This document shows positions 34,406 to 44,111 of a stretch of 64,000 nucleotides of DNA, one piece after another; positions within the stretch are counted from its first letter, which is position 1, and each line of letters begins with the position of its first letter. Source of the stretch: Carposina sasakii (Eukaryota; Arthropoda; Insecta; Lepidoptera; Carposinidae). The stretch covers positions 868,001 through 932,000 of the forward strand of contig CP053148.1 in NCBI GenBank assembly GCA_014607495.2. Direction: 5' to 3'. The notes below the pieces were generated by a model. It did no database searches and was not told the DNA's origin. It was given only the letters and a program-made list of their open reading frames with translations. A program made the position numbers and the translations under genes.

Positions 34406-37400
34406 TTGAGAAGATATTTAACAAGAGTGATGCCCAAGAAGATGAGATCGCGTCGTCAGTCCGCAGACGACTTCACCGACGCGACCGCGACTAATAATAT
34501 CCAAGAAGGAGGTAACCAATTAAGTATAGAGACAATGTTGTGTGAATTGCAAAGATCCCGTGCGATCATCGAACGACTCCTAGGCGAAAAACAAAGAGAT
34601 GTACATTCCGGAAACCTATCGTGCTGCACATCCCGCTTCTCCGGTGACGGCTGCGTTGACAGCTTCATTGACGCCGTGGAAGCCTACATGGAGTGCTGCA
34701 ACGTCTCCGACGCCAACGCACTCAGGGGTATGTCCATGCTCCTGATCGGCCCTGCAGCAGTGTGGTGGCAAAGCGTTCGGTTCGAAGTACAATGCTGGAG
34801 CGACGTGACTGACCGTTTAAGAGGTGCGTATGGTGACCGCCGACCGCCTCACCAGATTTATCAAGATCTGTTCGCGATGAAACAAGGGTCATACAACACT
34901 GACGTTTTTGTCGCACAGGCGAGAGCATTACTGACGAGGATACCACGAGGTGACCTGTCTGAGAAAGTCCAGGTGGACATGGTGTACGGTCTCCTTGATC
35001 GTCGTATCAAGAAACGCTTGAGCAGAGAGAACGTAAGCAACTTCGCAGACCTGTTGCGTGCCGCACGTCTAATTGAAGAGTCCGTGAAGGAAACCGCAGC
35101 AAAGAGTGCAGAGCAAGTCCAAACGAATCCTGTTCAAGTGCCTGAACTGTCGCCGCAACCTGTTTTTTCTTTATCTCAACCGCGTCGTGAATCTGTGTCG
35201 TGCGCGTCTCAGTATAAAGTTAATTCGCCCGTGTCGCAACCCGTTTCAATTAATCGCGCAACTAAATTTTGTAAATATTGTAAGATTTATGGACATTTAA
35301 GAGAAGAGTGCCGTAAAGTTGTAAATAAAACTAGTTCTATTGTAAATAATGTCGAGCCGCAGCAACCAAGTTGTTATGGCTGTGGTCAGAAAGGTGTCGT
35401 GCGATCGCAGTGCGTCAAGTGCAACTCACGCTTGCCCATTTCCACATTTGACGTTACTGTTACTGACATAAAAACATCACATGACATTACTGACGACTCT
35501 GACAATAATTTCTTTTTTCATTCGGGTTGTCATTACAAACGAAATAGTTTGAACTCCCAAGTAAATTTTGTAAATAGTTCCAATAGTTCTTTAAACTTAA
35601 AGCACTCACACACGTTTTCTCTTAAGGATTCTTTACACGATACAATCGTGACGTCCAATGCCCAGAGTTATAATGTTAAACACGATACACCTAGTATCTC
35701 ACACACGAACTCTATTCAACATAGATCGTTTTCTTACTCTGATTTTGATTTCCAGGAGGAGGAATTTCGTGTTTCCAGTTTAACAACGTCTCAAACATCC
35801 AGGCCCACTCTCAGTATTCAAATTCTAGGAGCACAAGGCGTTGCTCTTATAGATACTGCGGCGAAACGCAGTGTGGCTGGTCATAAGCTCTATCAATTTT
35901 TAAATCGAAAGGGACAAACTTTTACCAAACAACAGGTAAATGTCAGACTTGCTGATGGTGTTCTCCGTTCATGTTCCCTTCTGTTGACCACCGTGGACGT
36001 CACTCTAACGCCACAGATGGTTGTCTCCATCGAGTTTTTCGTCTTTCCCGAGGCGACCAACAACGACACGCTGTTAGGTATAGATTTCTTAAAAGCTACG
36101 GATTTAGTTATAAACTTTGGCACATCCTCATGGTATTTGCACGGTACTAATCAAACTTTTCCTTTAGAGTATGAAGATGATGCCGTGTTTCCGCCATCTC
36201 CCACTTCGCCCGTAGTAGTTTCATCTTTGGCACTTAGAGAGGATGAAGGCAACATGCTCTCCGTGGACCAGCGTGATCGTCTTATGATGCTTCTTAATAA
36301 ACACGAGGATATATTTAAGGTAGGAGGAGGATATACCCCTTTTACCGAACATAAAATAGATACGGGGAATCATACCCCTATTGCTGTACCACCGTACCGT
36401 CTTACGCCGGCTAAGAAGTCCCTGATGGAAGCTGAGCTCGAAAAGATGTTACAGGACGGTGTCATAGAGGAGTGTGAGTCTGCCTGGTCTTCACCCGCTC
36501 TCCTCATACCTAAGAAAAATGGAACTTGTAGATTCTGTGTAGACTACCGACGTCTCAACGCTGTTACTAAGTCAGATACTTATCCATTGCCTGTCATTGA
36601 AGATCTACTCCATGCTACCAAACGCGAGGGTTTTATCAGCACGATAGACCTTCGTTCCTCATATTGGCAGGTGAGTGTGTTCCCCAATGACAGAGATAAA
36701 ACAGCTTTTGTGACTCCATTCGGTACGTTCCGCTTTCTTAGGATGCCTTTTGGGCTAAAAAACGCTCCGGCGACCTTTCAGAGGTTGATGGACCGTTTTC
36801 GTTCAGGGTCAACTCTTAAAGATGTCACTTTACTAGTATATTTAGATGATTTGATGATACTGTCTGATAGCTATGATAAACATCTACAGGATTTGGAGGC
36901 CGTGTTTGATCGTCTACGTCATTTTCAGCTCCGAGCCAACCGTGAAAAGTGTGTCTTCGCGTGTAATCAGGTAAAGTACCTAGGACACCTCATTACTCCG
37001 GAGGGTATCAAAGCAGATGACGCTAAAGTAGAGGCGATACTAAATATGAAAGAGCCAACTAACATCAAACATCTCAGAACGTTCCTACAAACATGCTCTT
37101 GGTTTCGTAAGTTTGTCCCAAATTTTTCTGCGGTTGCTCAGCCGTTAACCAAGCTTACCAGGAAAAACGAGCCATGGTCTTGGGGTAGTGAACAGCGTTC
37201 TGCATTCAATGAATTAAAAACAAGATTAACCACTGCACCGGTTCTAGTCCAACCTGACCATAGTAAACCGTTCGTCATATGTACCGATGCTAGCAATTAT
37301 GCCTTGGGTGCTGTACTTTTGCAAGGCGAAGGTTACAATGAGCATCCTATCGAGTACGCCAGTCGCTTGCTTATTTGTGCGGAAAGGAAATATAGTACTA

Positions 37401-39178
37401 CCGAACGGGAAGCATTAGCCGTGATCTGGGCGGTTGAAAAGTTCCGTCCCTATATAGATGGTTATCCTGTTGTAGTTAGAAGTGACCATCAACCACTAAA
37501 GTGGCTTCTCACTCTTAAATCTCCCAGTGGTCGTTTGATGAGATGGGCGCTAAAACTACAGTCATATGACATTAAATATGAATATACCCCAGGTAAAACT
37601 AACGTCATTGCAGACACTCTAAGTCGCCCTGTTTGTGACGAGGAGCTTTTAGAATACTGTGAAGTATGTCCAGTTACCGTCGATATTCCTCGTATAAATC
37701 CTGAGGAACTTCGAACTGCTCAGCTTGACGACCCTGAGGTATGTAAAATTATGAAAGACTTGGAGCATACAGATATTCTTTCTTCAACCCGTTGGTCTGA
37801 ACGTGGTTACCTCATGAACCAGGGTGTTCTTTACCGCTTAGCACCTGAGTCTGATGCAGAGGAACCACAACTCGTACTGCCCAAGTCCATGATTAACGTC
37901 GTGATGAAAGAACTTCACGATTCTCCTACCGCAGGACACCAAGGCGTCGATCGTACACTAGCTCGCATCCGTCAGCGGTATTATTTCACCGGCATGCGTA
38001 AGTACGTCATTGACTATCTCAAAACTTGCCTGGAGTGTCAAAGGTACAAGTTCACCAATCAAAAACCTGCAGGGTTGCTACAGACACCTATACTGACCCA
38101 GAGAGGTGAGGTACTAGCTGTAGATTTGTTTGGTCCTCTACCCGAAGGAGATCAAGGCGAAAAATGGGTGCTTTTGATTGAAGACACCGCTACTCGTTGG
38201 GTAGAGTTATATGCACTAAAAGATGCTACGTCTGAGGTCTGTGCAAAGATCATGTTAGAAGAGTACTTCTCGCGTTATGGGTTCCCACGTCGCATAATCT
38301 CAGATAATGGAGTACAGTTCGTTTCAGCTGTGATGCAGCAATGTATGTATCTTCTTGGAATCAAGCAGTGTCTCATTCCCTTCTATCATCCTGAGGCTAA
38401 CCCAGCTGAACGGAAGAACCGAGACATCAAGATACAATTCGCTATGCTCGTCAAAAATGAACACCGCACTTGGCCTAACTTTTTGTCACAGGTACGCTTC
38501 TCTCTAAATACGGCTACCTGTAGTACTACCGGTATGACACCGTCTTATATGATGTTTGGTCGAGAGATGCGAACCCCTTTTGACGCTCATATGGATCTTC
38601 GCGCTATAATCGATAAGGATAATTTTGTTCCACAGGTAACACCTTATCTAAAGAAATTTGTAGCCTTTTTAAACGAAGTTCGAGATCGTGTTGAAAAACA
38701 ACAAGATACTCGGAAGCTAGAAGCTGATGCAAGTCGCCGCCCTTCTCCAATCTACAATGAAGGCGACCACGTTTTTCTGACCACACACGCTCTAAGCAAT
38801 GCTCCGAAAGGACTTACAAGAAAGTTTATGCCTCAAAGAGACGGTCCTTATGTTGTCCGGCGTGTCATTGGTCCTAACACTGTCGAAGTAGCAGATTCTA
38901 AGGGTTTGGTGTTAGGTCGGTTCCATACATCCGATGTAACACTTTGTGTAGGACACGATATACAAACAAAACCTGTGCAACCACGTAAACTACGTGGTCG
39001 TCCGCGCGCACCTTCTATGAATGCACCTACACAAAATGCCCCTGTTCTCAGTGCCAAGTCACCTTCGGGACGAAGACGTGGCTTGGAGGAGGAGAGTGTA
39101 GCGCGCCACCTATCTGACAGCGAGCGCGTTCGCGAGCGGCCTGCTCGCGTAGTCCGTTGCCCCGCTCGCTACCGCTAG
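34406..39178 (+). CDS. Gag-Pol polyprotein of the Gypsy element (1590 aa, intact)
   Basis: A single frame with no Gag-Pol frameshift. Gag region: residues 1 to about 340, with zinc knuckle C289-x2-C-x4-H-x4-C and a second knuckle near 323-336 that lacks its histidine (valine instead). Aspartic protease: D483-T-A. Reverse transcriptase: YLDD at 812-815. RNase H: D961 (TDAS), E1002, D1027 (SDHQ). Integrase zinc site: H1171, H1178, C1208, C1211. Integrase catalytic residues: D1240, D1300, E1335. A GPY module starts at G1480. The order PR-RT-RH-IN is that of Ty3/Gypsy. Upstream in-frame ATGs make the exact start uncertain (34406 or 34430). The last ~27 codons lie inside the 3' LTR. No catalytic residue I can check is missing, so the copy may be active. 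Confidence 0.95.
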   Translation: MRRYLTRVMPKKMRSRRQSADDFTDATATNNIQEGGNQLSIETMLCELQRSRAIIERLLGEKQRDVHSGNLSCCTSRFSGDGCVDSFIDAVEAYMECCNVSDANALRGMSMLLIGPAAVWWQSVRFEVQCWSDVTDRLRGAYGDRRPPHQIYQDLFAMKQGSYNTDVFVAQARALLTRIPRGDLSEKVQVDMVYGLLDRRIKKRLSRENVSNFADLLRAARLIEESVKETAAKSAEQVQTNPVQVPELSPQPVFSLSQPRRESVSCASQYKVNSPVSQPVSINRATKFCKYCKIYGHLREECRKVVNKTSSIVNNVEPQQPSCYGCGQKGVVRSQCVKCNSRLPISTFDVTVTDIKTSHDITDDSDNNFFFHSGCHYKRNSLNSQVNFVNSSNSSLNLKHSHTFSLKDSLHDTIVTSNAQSYNVKHDTPSISHTNSIQHRSFSYSDFDFQEEEFRVSSLTTSQTSRPTLSIQILGAQGVALIDTAAKRSVAGHKLYQFLNRKGQTFTKQQVNVRLADGVLRSCSLLLTTVDVTLTPQMVVSIEFFVFPEATNNDTLLGIDFLKATDLVINFGTSSWYLHGTNQTFPLEYEDDAVFPPSPTSPVVVSSLALREDEGNMLSVDQRDRLMMLLNKHEDIFKVGGGYTPFTEHKIDTGNHTPIAVPPYRLTPAKKSLMEAELEKMLQDGVIEECESAWSSPALLIPKKNGTCRFCVDYRRLNAVTKSDTYPLPVIEDLLHATKREGFISTIDLRSSYWQVSVFPNDRDKTAFVTPFGTFRFLRMPFGLKNAPATFQRLMDRFRSGSTLKDVTLLVYLDDLMILSDSYDKHLQDLEAVFDRLRHFQLRANREKCVFACNQVKYLGHLITPEGIKADDAKVEAILNMKEPTNIKHLRTFLQTCSWFRKFVPNFSAVAQPLTKLTRKNEPWSWGSEQRSAFNELKTRLTTAPVLVQPDHSKPFVICTDASNYALGAVLLQGEGYNEHPIEYASRLLICAERKYSTTEREALAVIWAVEKFRPYIDGYPVVVRSDHQPLKWLLTLKSPSGRLMRWALKLQSYDIKYEYTPGKTNVIADTLSRPVCDEELLEYCEVCPVTVDIPRINPEELRTAQLDDPEVCKIMKDLEHTDILSSTRWSERGYLMNQGVLYRLAPESDAEEPQLVLPKSMINVVMKELHDSPTAGHQGVDRTLARIRQRYYFTGMRKYVIDYLKTCLECQRYKFTNQKPAGLLQTPILTQRGEVLAVDLFGPLPEGDQGEKWVLLIEDTATRWVELYALKDATSEVCAKIMLEEYFSRYGFPRRIISDNGVQFVSAVMQQCMYLLGIKQCLIPFYHPEANPAERKNRDIKIQFAMLVKNEHRTWPNFLSQVRFSLNTATCSTTGMTPSYMMFGREMRTPFDAHMDLRAIIDKDNFVPQVTPYLKKFVAFLNEVRDRVEKQQDTRKLEADASRRPSPIYNEGDHVFLTTHALSNAPKGLTRKFMPQRDGPYVVRRVIGPNTVEVADSKGLVLGRFHTSDVTLCVGHDIQTKPVQPRKLRGRPRAPSMNAPTQNAPVLSAKSPSGRRRGLEEESVARHLSDSERVRERPARVVRCPARYR
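39085..39096 (+). other. Polypurine tract
   Basis: GGAGGAGGAGAG directly precedes the TG of the 3' LTR, the place for plus-strand priming in LTR retroelements. It is also translated as part of the Pol frame (Glu-rich). Confidence 0.75.
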
Positions 39179-39332
39179 GAGCTCTCTTGCAATTATGCTA
39201 TATTTTACTTAATTTGTATGTATTGTTTGGTTCAGTCAATTTAATATAACTCCTACGTTAAAACCAGTGTTTATTTTTGCTGAAGAAGGTTCACGCCCAT
39301 CCGAAACGAAGCATACCATCTCGCTTCCCACA
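39097..39332 (+). repeat. 3' LTR of the Gypsy element
   Basis: Its first 82 bases are in frame with Pol and supply the natural stop codon (39176-39178). Confidence 0.95.
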
Positions 39333-39663
39333 GTATTTATTTTATAATAAATATTAAGAGTGCATTCGTCGTAGTAATTTCTAGGAAGATAGGTACTTAC
39401 CTATTTTTTTACTACTTAAAATATTAGGTACTCACGGTGTAAAAACGGTCGGGTTTATTATGGTTGTATGTATAGTTGTATAGATGGGTGCTTACGTACC
39501 TAAGTGCTAACTAACTTTACCACAAAGGTCATGTTACGTAGGTACCTATCTAATTATTCACAATATTTTTATTCAGTTATTTTGTTTAATCATTTTCTTT
39601 ATTCAAATTACATGTATTTCTATTTATTCCGTTATAAACTCCATGAAACTGATTTGTTAGACT

Positions 39664-39770
39664 GGCTTTTACGCCCTAATGACTAATGTCTTCTGATTTT
39701 TCGATGCCGTGCGTGACTTTTACGACCCCAATATTACAGGGAACTAAAACTACAATGGCTTTTACGCCCT
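39664..39770. promoter_or_regulatory. Intronic cluster of the transposon's GGCTTTTACGCC motif
   Basis: Three words (GGCTTTTACGCCC near 39664 and 39756, GACTTTTACGACC near 39713) within about 100 bases, all in the same orientation and inside intron 1. Confidence 0.5.
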
Positions 39771-39851
39771 AACTCTTACTAGCATTAAAAATAAAGACGA
39801 CTTTTTTGTATAATTTTTGTATTAGTAATTCTATTATCATCTTATTTCCAG

Positions 39852-42777
39852 ATCTGACTACGAGCCGAGTCAGTCGACTAGGAGTTTTGATCAAAATAGT
39901 AGTTCGGATCAAAGCAATGATATAATCGAAAACAGCGACACAGAAATGCAACCAATAAAAATATCAAAAGCAACACACAAAAAAATCATAATTAATTCAA
40001 GCAGTGATGGCGATATCAATACCTCTATGATTTCTTTACCCCGAGCACATGCTTCATTCTTTGGAGACAACGTTGGTAGCCTTATACCACCAAAAAGCCC
40101 GTTTAAAAACAATAGTAACAAAATAAATATTATTTCTATGGAAGTCTTAAAACAGGCTGATAGTTCGTCGACTGTTGTATTACCACATCCAAATATTACT
40201 GCCCTCCCTGCAGGTCCAGTAATTGCTGAAAATGAAATCTCATGTGCTGTGCCGACCGTTGAGTCGTTTTCTTCAAACCTTTTGCCAGCTGACTATGCTC
40301 CAGAAACCAAAGTTACATCAGTTCCGATCGCTAATTCGTCTCTAATTGTTAATACATTGTCTACCTACGACAATAGTACGCAGCTTGAATCTTCTTCCGT
40401 ATTGACTGCTGAATTACCTACTTTATATGTTAATCTCGTGCCACAAGATGACTATGCCGCTGATGAACCCGAAGTTCCTTCTGTACCGATCCCTGAATCA
40501 TCTGACTTGAAGACCAACCTTCTGCCGTTGGATAAATATATACCTCAATCTGATAGTTGTATACCTACCACCTCCAAGACGCCATTTTTAGAACTGAGTC
40601 CTTTACTGGCTGCATCTCACGATGAAACTCAGCTTGGACCTCCTAATCCATCTACAAGTACAGCACTGGCCAATTTAAATATTACACACACAGTTGAAAA
40701 AGATCGGACTAAAAGAACACGCAAAACTTCAACTTCAAAATACAAGATGTATTATATAGACTTCTTATCTGACGAGGAAGCTTTAGACTTTTCTGGTGGT
40801 AGTTCTGATGATTGGACTTGCAATGAATCTGAATCTAGTGGTTCACCTGAAAAGAAAAAGAAGAAAAAAGAAAAAAAGAAGAAAGCCCAAAAGGATGATA
40901 CAAGTAAAAATATAACAAGGAAGAAACAGAAACTAATAAATAAACGGAAAGAACGAAAACAATTAAAAGATGAGGGAAAATCCTACCAAACCAAGAAAGG
41001 GGACATAGTTAAAGAAAAATCTATGGGAGAAAACCCATGTAAGCAGGATAAATGTAAAAGAGGTTGTTTTAATATAACGGAAGAAAGGCGAAAGTCTCTG
41101 TTTGACTTCTTTTGGAGCATAAGTTCACAACGGAGGAAAGATTGGCTTATTAATTGTACTCGCCAGGTATCAATTTCCAGGAAAAGAACGGACTCTCCAA
41201 ATAGTAGGAGAAATTTAACATACGAGTACTTTATCAATAATGGTGAAGATCGTCAAAAAGTTTGTCAAAAGTTCTTGCTTGAGACATTGAATGTGACCCA
41301 GAAATATTTATTATACAATCTGTCTCATTCTAAAGAATATAATATGTCTCAGGATGATCGGAGGACACGTACATTTCCGGATAAGTATTCTCCAGAAGCA
41401 AAAGCACATGCAAAGTCTTTTATTGAAAAATTGCCAGCAGTCCCTTCACACTATAACCGGAAACGAACCAGCAGGGTGTATCTTCCCCAAGAATTAAAAA
41501 ATGTATCCAATTTGTATAGACTTTATGTGAAAGAATGTGAAGATAAAAATCAAGATGCAGTTGGAGATACTATATTTAGAAATATATTTAATAATGAATA
41601 TAATATCAGCTTTCATTGTCCAAAAAAAGACAAATGTCTTCTGTGTACAAGAGCCGACCGAAAAGAAATAAGCAGCGAAGAAGATAAAACCATTTTAGAA
41701 AATCACATTAAAGAAAAAAAATCTACTTATAAAAGGTTTCTAGCACATCAAAATTTAAGTAATCATTATAATATTAATGGTACTTTGACAGCTAGCTTTG
41801 ATTTACAAAAGGTATTGACAACACCCCACGGAGATAGCATGTTGTTAGGGTACTCAAGAAAGTATGCAGTTTTTAATTTCACCATTTATGAAAGTGGAAC
41901 TCAAAATGTGAATTGCTACATTTGGGGAGAGTGTGACGGAAAACGAGGTAGCCAAGAAATAGCAACTTGTCTCTTTAAGTATTTACAAGAAGTTGACGAA
42001 AGAAAAATAAAAAATTTGATTTTATACTGCGATTCCTGTACAGGTCAAAATAAAAATAAAGTAGTTCTATCTGCCATAAACTATTACCTCAAAAAGTCCG
42101 TAAATTTAGAAACAATACAGCTTAACTTTTTGTTGCCTGGACATACATACATGCCTGTTGATTCAGTGCATGCAACAATAGAACGAGAAATAAAAAAACT
42201 CACCGTCTGGAGTCCTTCCCAGTGGATGCCTTACATTGCTTCTGCCCGAAAACGGCCACGACCTTATCGTGTTATTGTCATGGAGCATAGTGATTTTATT
42301 AGTTGGGACGAACTAGCTACAAAGACTTTCACTAAGGAAACGCTAAAAAACATGCAATTTAAAAATATTCGGATTGCTACATTTAAGAAGAAGAATGTTG
42401 ATCAAGTTGAAATTAAGTACTCCATGCATGAAGACACATCAGTACAAAAAGTCATTCTATTTGAAGTACCTGAAAAAAGGCCAAATACAAAAGGGAAATC
42501 TAAAGCGAGAGGAAGACCTAAAAAAAATATTTGTTTAGATACAACTAATAATCACTGCCAAGCTGAAAAATCAAACGAATTTGTGTTGCGTAAGTTATAT
42601 GACGCCAGATTACCAATTTCGACTGCAAAATATAACGATTTAAAACTTCTTTGTGACAATCACACAATACCCAGACCGTTCCAACAAGATTTTTTGTCGC
42701 TGCCTCATTTTAAAACAGTAGTAGACCAATTACTAGATACCGACGAAGAAGACGATGTAGTAGAGGAATTAGAATGA
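39852..42777 (+). CDS. Transposase exon 2; large DDE-like protein, DUF7869-type family
   Basis: The frame is open from the acceptor at 39851. The first in-frame ATG is at 39946 (943 codons); spliced to exon 1 the protein is about 1006 residues. In spliced numbering: a Ser/Thr/Pro-rich acidic N-terminal third; a lysine tract near 365-400; a Cys-rich start CKQDKCKRGC near 428 leading into a region ending KDWLINC; further CxxC-like pairs in the middle; then a candidate catalytic core with D682 (SFDLQK), D759 (CDSCTGQNKN), D802 and E809 (VDSVHATIERE). An AT-hook-like RGRPKK lies near 918 and the C-terminus is acidic. The CDSCTGQNKN and PGHTYMPVDSVHATIE blocks recur in large uncharacterised insect proteins that I believe carry DUF7869. 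The DDE reading is inference. There are no internal stops or frameshifts. A polyadenylation signal AATAAA follows at 43080. Confidence 0.8.
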
Positions 42778-43847
42778 ATGGGTACTTATCTACATTTTAA
42801 TTTCATTAGAATAATGCATGAATGATTAATAAGTAGAAGAAAGATTTATTTTACAAATTATAATTTAAAAAAAAAGGTTAAACAAATAAGAAAAAGAAAA
42901 AAATATATAAGAAGAGAAAGAAGATGAATAAAAAGAAAGTAAAAGATAAAAAAAATAAAGAAGAATACGATTACAAGCAATAAAATTAAAAAAGTAAGAA
43001 AACGAAACAAAAAACAGAAAAGGAAATAGAAAAAAAAGAAGATTACTAATTATTGTCAATTTGATTTGATTTATGAATGAATAAAACTGATTTGCATCTT
43101 AACTAAATTTATTTATTTAATACACCAATACCTACCTAGTAGAATAAATTACAAACATACCATTATTTTATACTATTTTATCAATTTTAGTTAATTTATT
43201 TCTTAATTAATTAATATTAGATGATAGTAATTATTTATCACAGTTAACTTAAAATTTAAATTAATGAAAATAATCAAAGTTCAATTCAATTAAATCTTTT
43301 CTTTTGTTTCACTATTCATGAATCGTGTGCATTTAACTTAACAGGTAGGTAACCTAATTCGTTATAATAAATTTTGTAATATAGAACTATGATAAATCAG
43401 ATAATAATAATTATTATGCTATTATTTTGAGCTTCTATGCACCTTAATTTCAATATTCACCACATTAAATCTTACAAAATTATAATAATTGTAGGTTTAC
43501 TCACGATAATTGTTATAAGTGGTGCAGTCATTACGACCTTTTCACTGTCTAAAGATGGTTTATACGACACGATGTATGTTAGCATTATAGATATTTGTGG
43601 ATTTACGTCCTATAGTACGTATTTATAGACGGTGTAAAAGCCATTTTTATTAAAATTTTGGGTCGTAAATCCATCCTATCTTCTAAACCATAAGGTCTAC
43701 TTAAAATTAAGCTTCTTGATATTAAAGAGCACTTAAATGCAAGTAAATATCACCAATTCATTCGAATTTAACTCTATTGCAAAAAAAGTTATTTTCCAAA
43801 ATTTAAAAAAAAAAACGTTTTTTCGCTCCCCTGTAAAGTTGCTATTT
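42778..43847 (+). other. 3' part of the DNA transposon: A/purine-rich tail, poly(A) signal, right subterminal region
   Basis: After the stop codon comes an A- and purine-rich tract (about 42865-43045), then AATAAA at 43080-43085, then AT-rich sequence. Degenerate copies of the subterminal motif occur near 43537, 43631 (GGTGTAAAAGCC) and 43658 before the right terminal repeat. No further coding sequence is seen. Confidence 0.6.
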
Positions 43848-43884
43848 TGGCTTTTACGCCCTTTCTTCCCCGAAGTAGCGATAT
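43848..43884 (-). repeat. Right terminal inverted repeat and ATAT flank
   Basis: Exact inverted partner of the left end, followed by ATAT. The base beyond ATAT (C here, T on the left when read as a palindrome) breaks the symmetry, which sets the outer limit. Confidence 0.9.
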
Positions 43885-43927
43885 CTTTTGGACTCAATAA
43901 GTTTTTTTTAAGTAAAATAATATTTGC

Positions 43928-44098
43928 TGCATCTATTTCCGTGCATGCCGTAAGAGTCGACTAAGGAACTTGGGCATTTTCTCAGACGAGTCAGCAACAT
44001 GTCACTTGATCATTTACACTTGTTCTCGCTATGCTAAACTTGGCTGAGGGATATCGTTTATGATCCTTCAGTAGGTACTGACCGTATCTCGGGAATTT
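43928..44098 (+). repeat. D1 copy just right of the DNA transposon
   Basis: CCGTGCATGCCGTAAGAGTC to ACCGTATCTCGGG; nearly full length. Confidence 0.6.
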
Positions 44099-44111
44099 AT
44101 GTTCGTGTGCA

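Larger units (their letters stand above)
34112..39332 (+). mobile_element. Intact Ty3/Gypsy LTR retrotransposon
   Basis: LTRs of 235 and 236 bp begin TGTAGCG and end CCCACA. They differ at essentially one spot (GTTTCTTTTG against GTTTATTTTTG), so the insertion is recent. A primer-binding site TGGCGCCCAACAGG starts two bases after the 5' LTR and resembles a lysine-tRNA primer site. A purine tract (39085-39096) abuts the 3' LTR. One uninterrupted frame encodes Gag and Pol, with no envelope frame. Flanks are GTAG and GTAT, an imperfect 4-bp target duplication. The empty site is the intron of the surrounding transposon. Confidence 0.95.
34009..39851 (+). other. Intron 1 of the transposase gene, invaded by the Gypsy element
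   Basis: Begins GTAAGT and ends TTTCCAG. Removing the Gypsy insert (34112-39332) leaves an intron of about 0.6 kb. The part right of the Gypsy carries three more GGCTTTTACGCC-like words near 39664, 39713 and 39756. An intronic position in sense orientation leaves the coding exons unbroken, but the Gypsy LTR could add a promoter or poly(A) site. Confidence 0.6.
33224..43880 (+). mobile_element. Large TIR DNA transposon with intact spliced transposase, host to a nested Gypsy element
   Basis: Both ends carry a perfect 33-bp inverted repeat (33224-33256 and 43848-43880) whose outer 20 bases are CGCTACTTCGGGGAAGAAAG. ATAT flanks each end (33220-33223, 43881-43884). ATAT is its own complement, so it is either a 4-bp target duplication or extra inverted-repeat sequence. 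Inside lie a two-exon transposase gene, subterminal copies of a GGCTTTTACGCC-like motif and, in intron 1, a complete LTR retrotransposon. Without that insert the element would be about 5.4 kb. A ~1000-residue transposase with 4-bp AT-rich target sites would fit the Sola group, but the superfamily is inferred, not shown. Intact ends and open frames suggest a young, possibly autonomous copy. Confidence 0.85.

Noticed and set aside
39179..39332. Possible envelope gene of the Gypsy element
   Set aside because: No frame lies between the end of Pol and the LTR; Pol itself ends inside the LTR.
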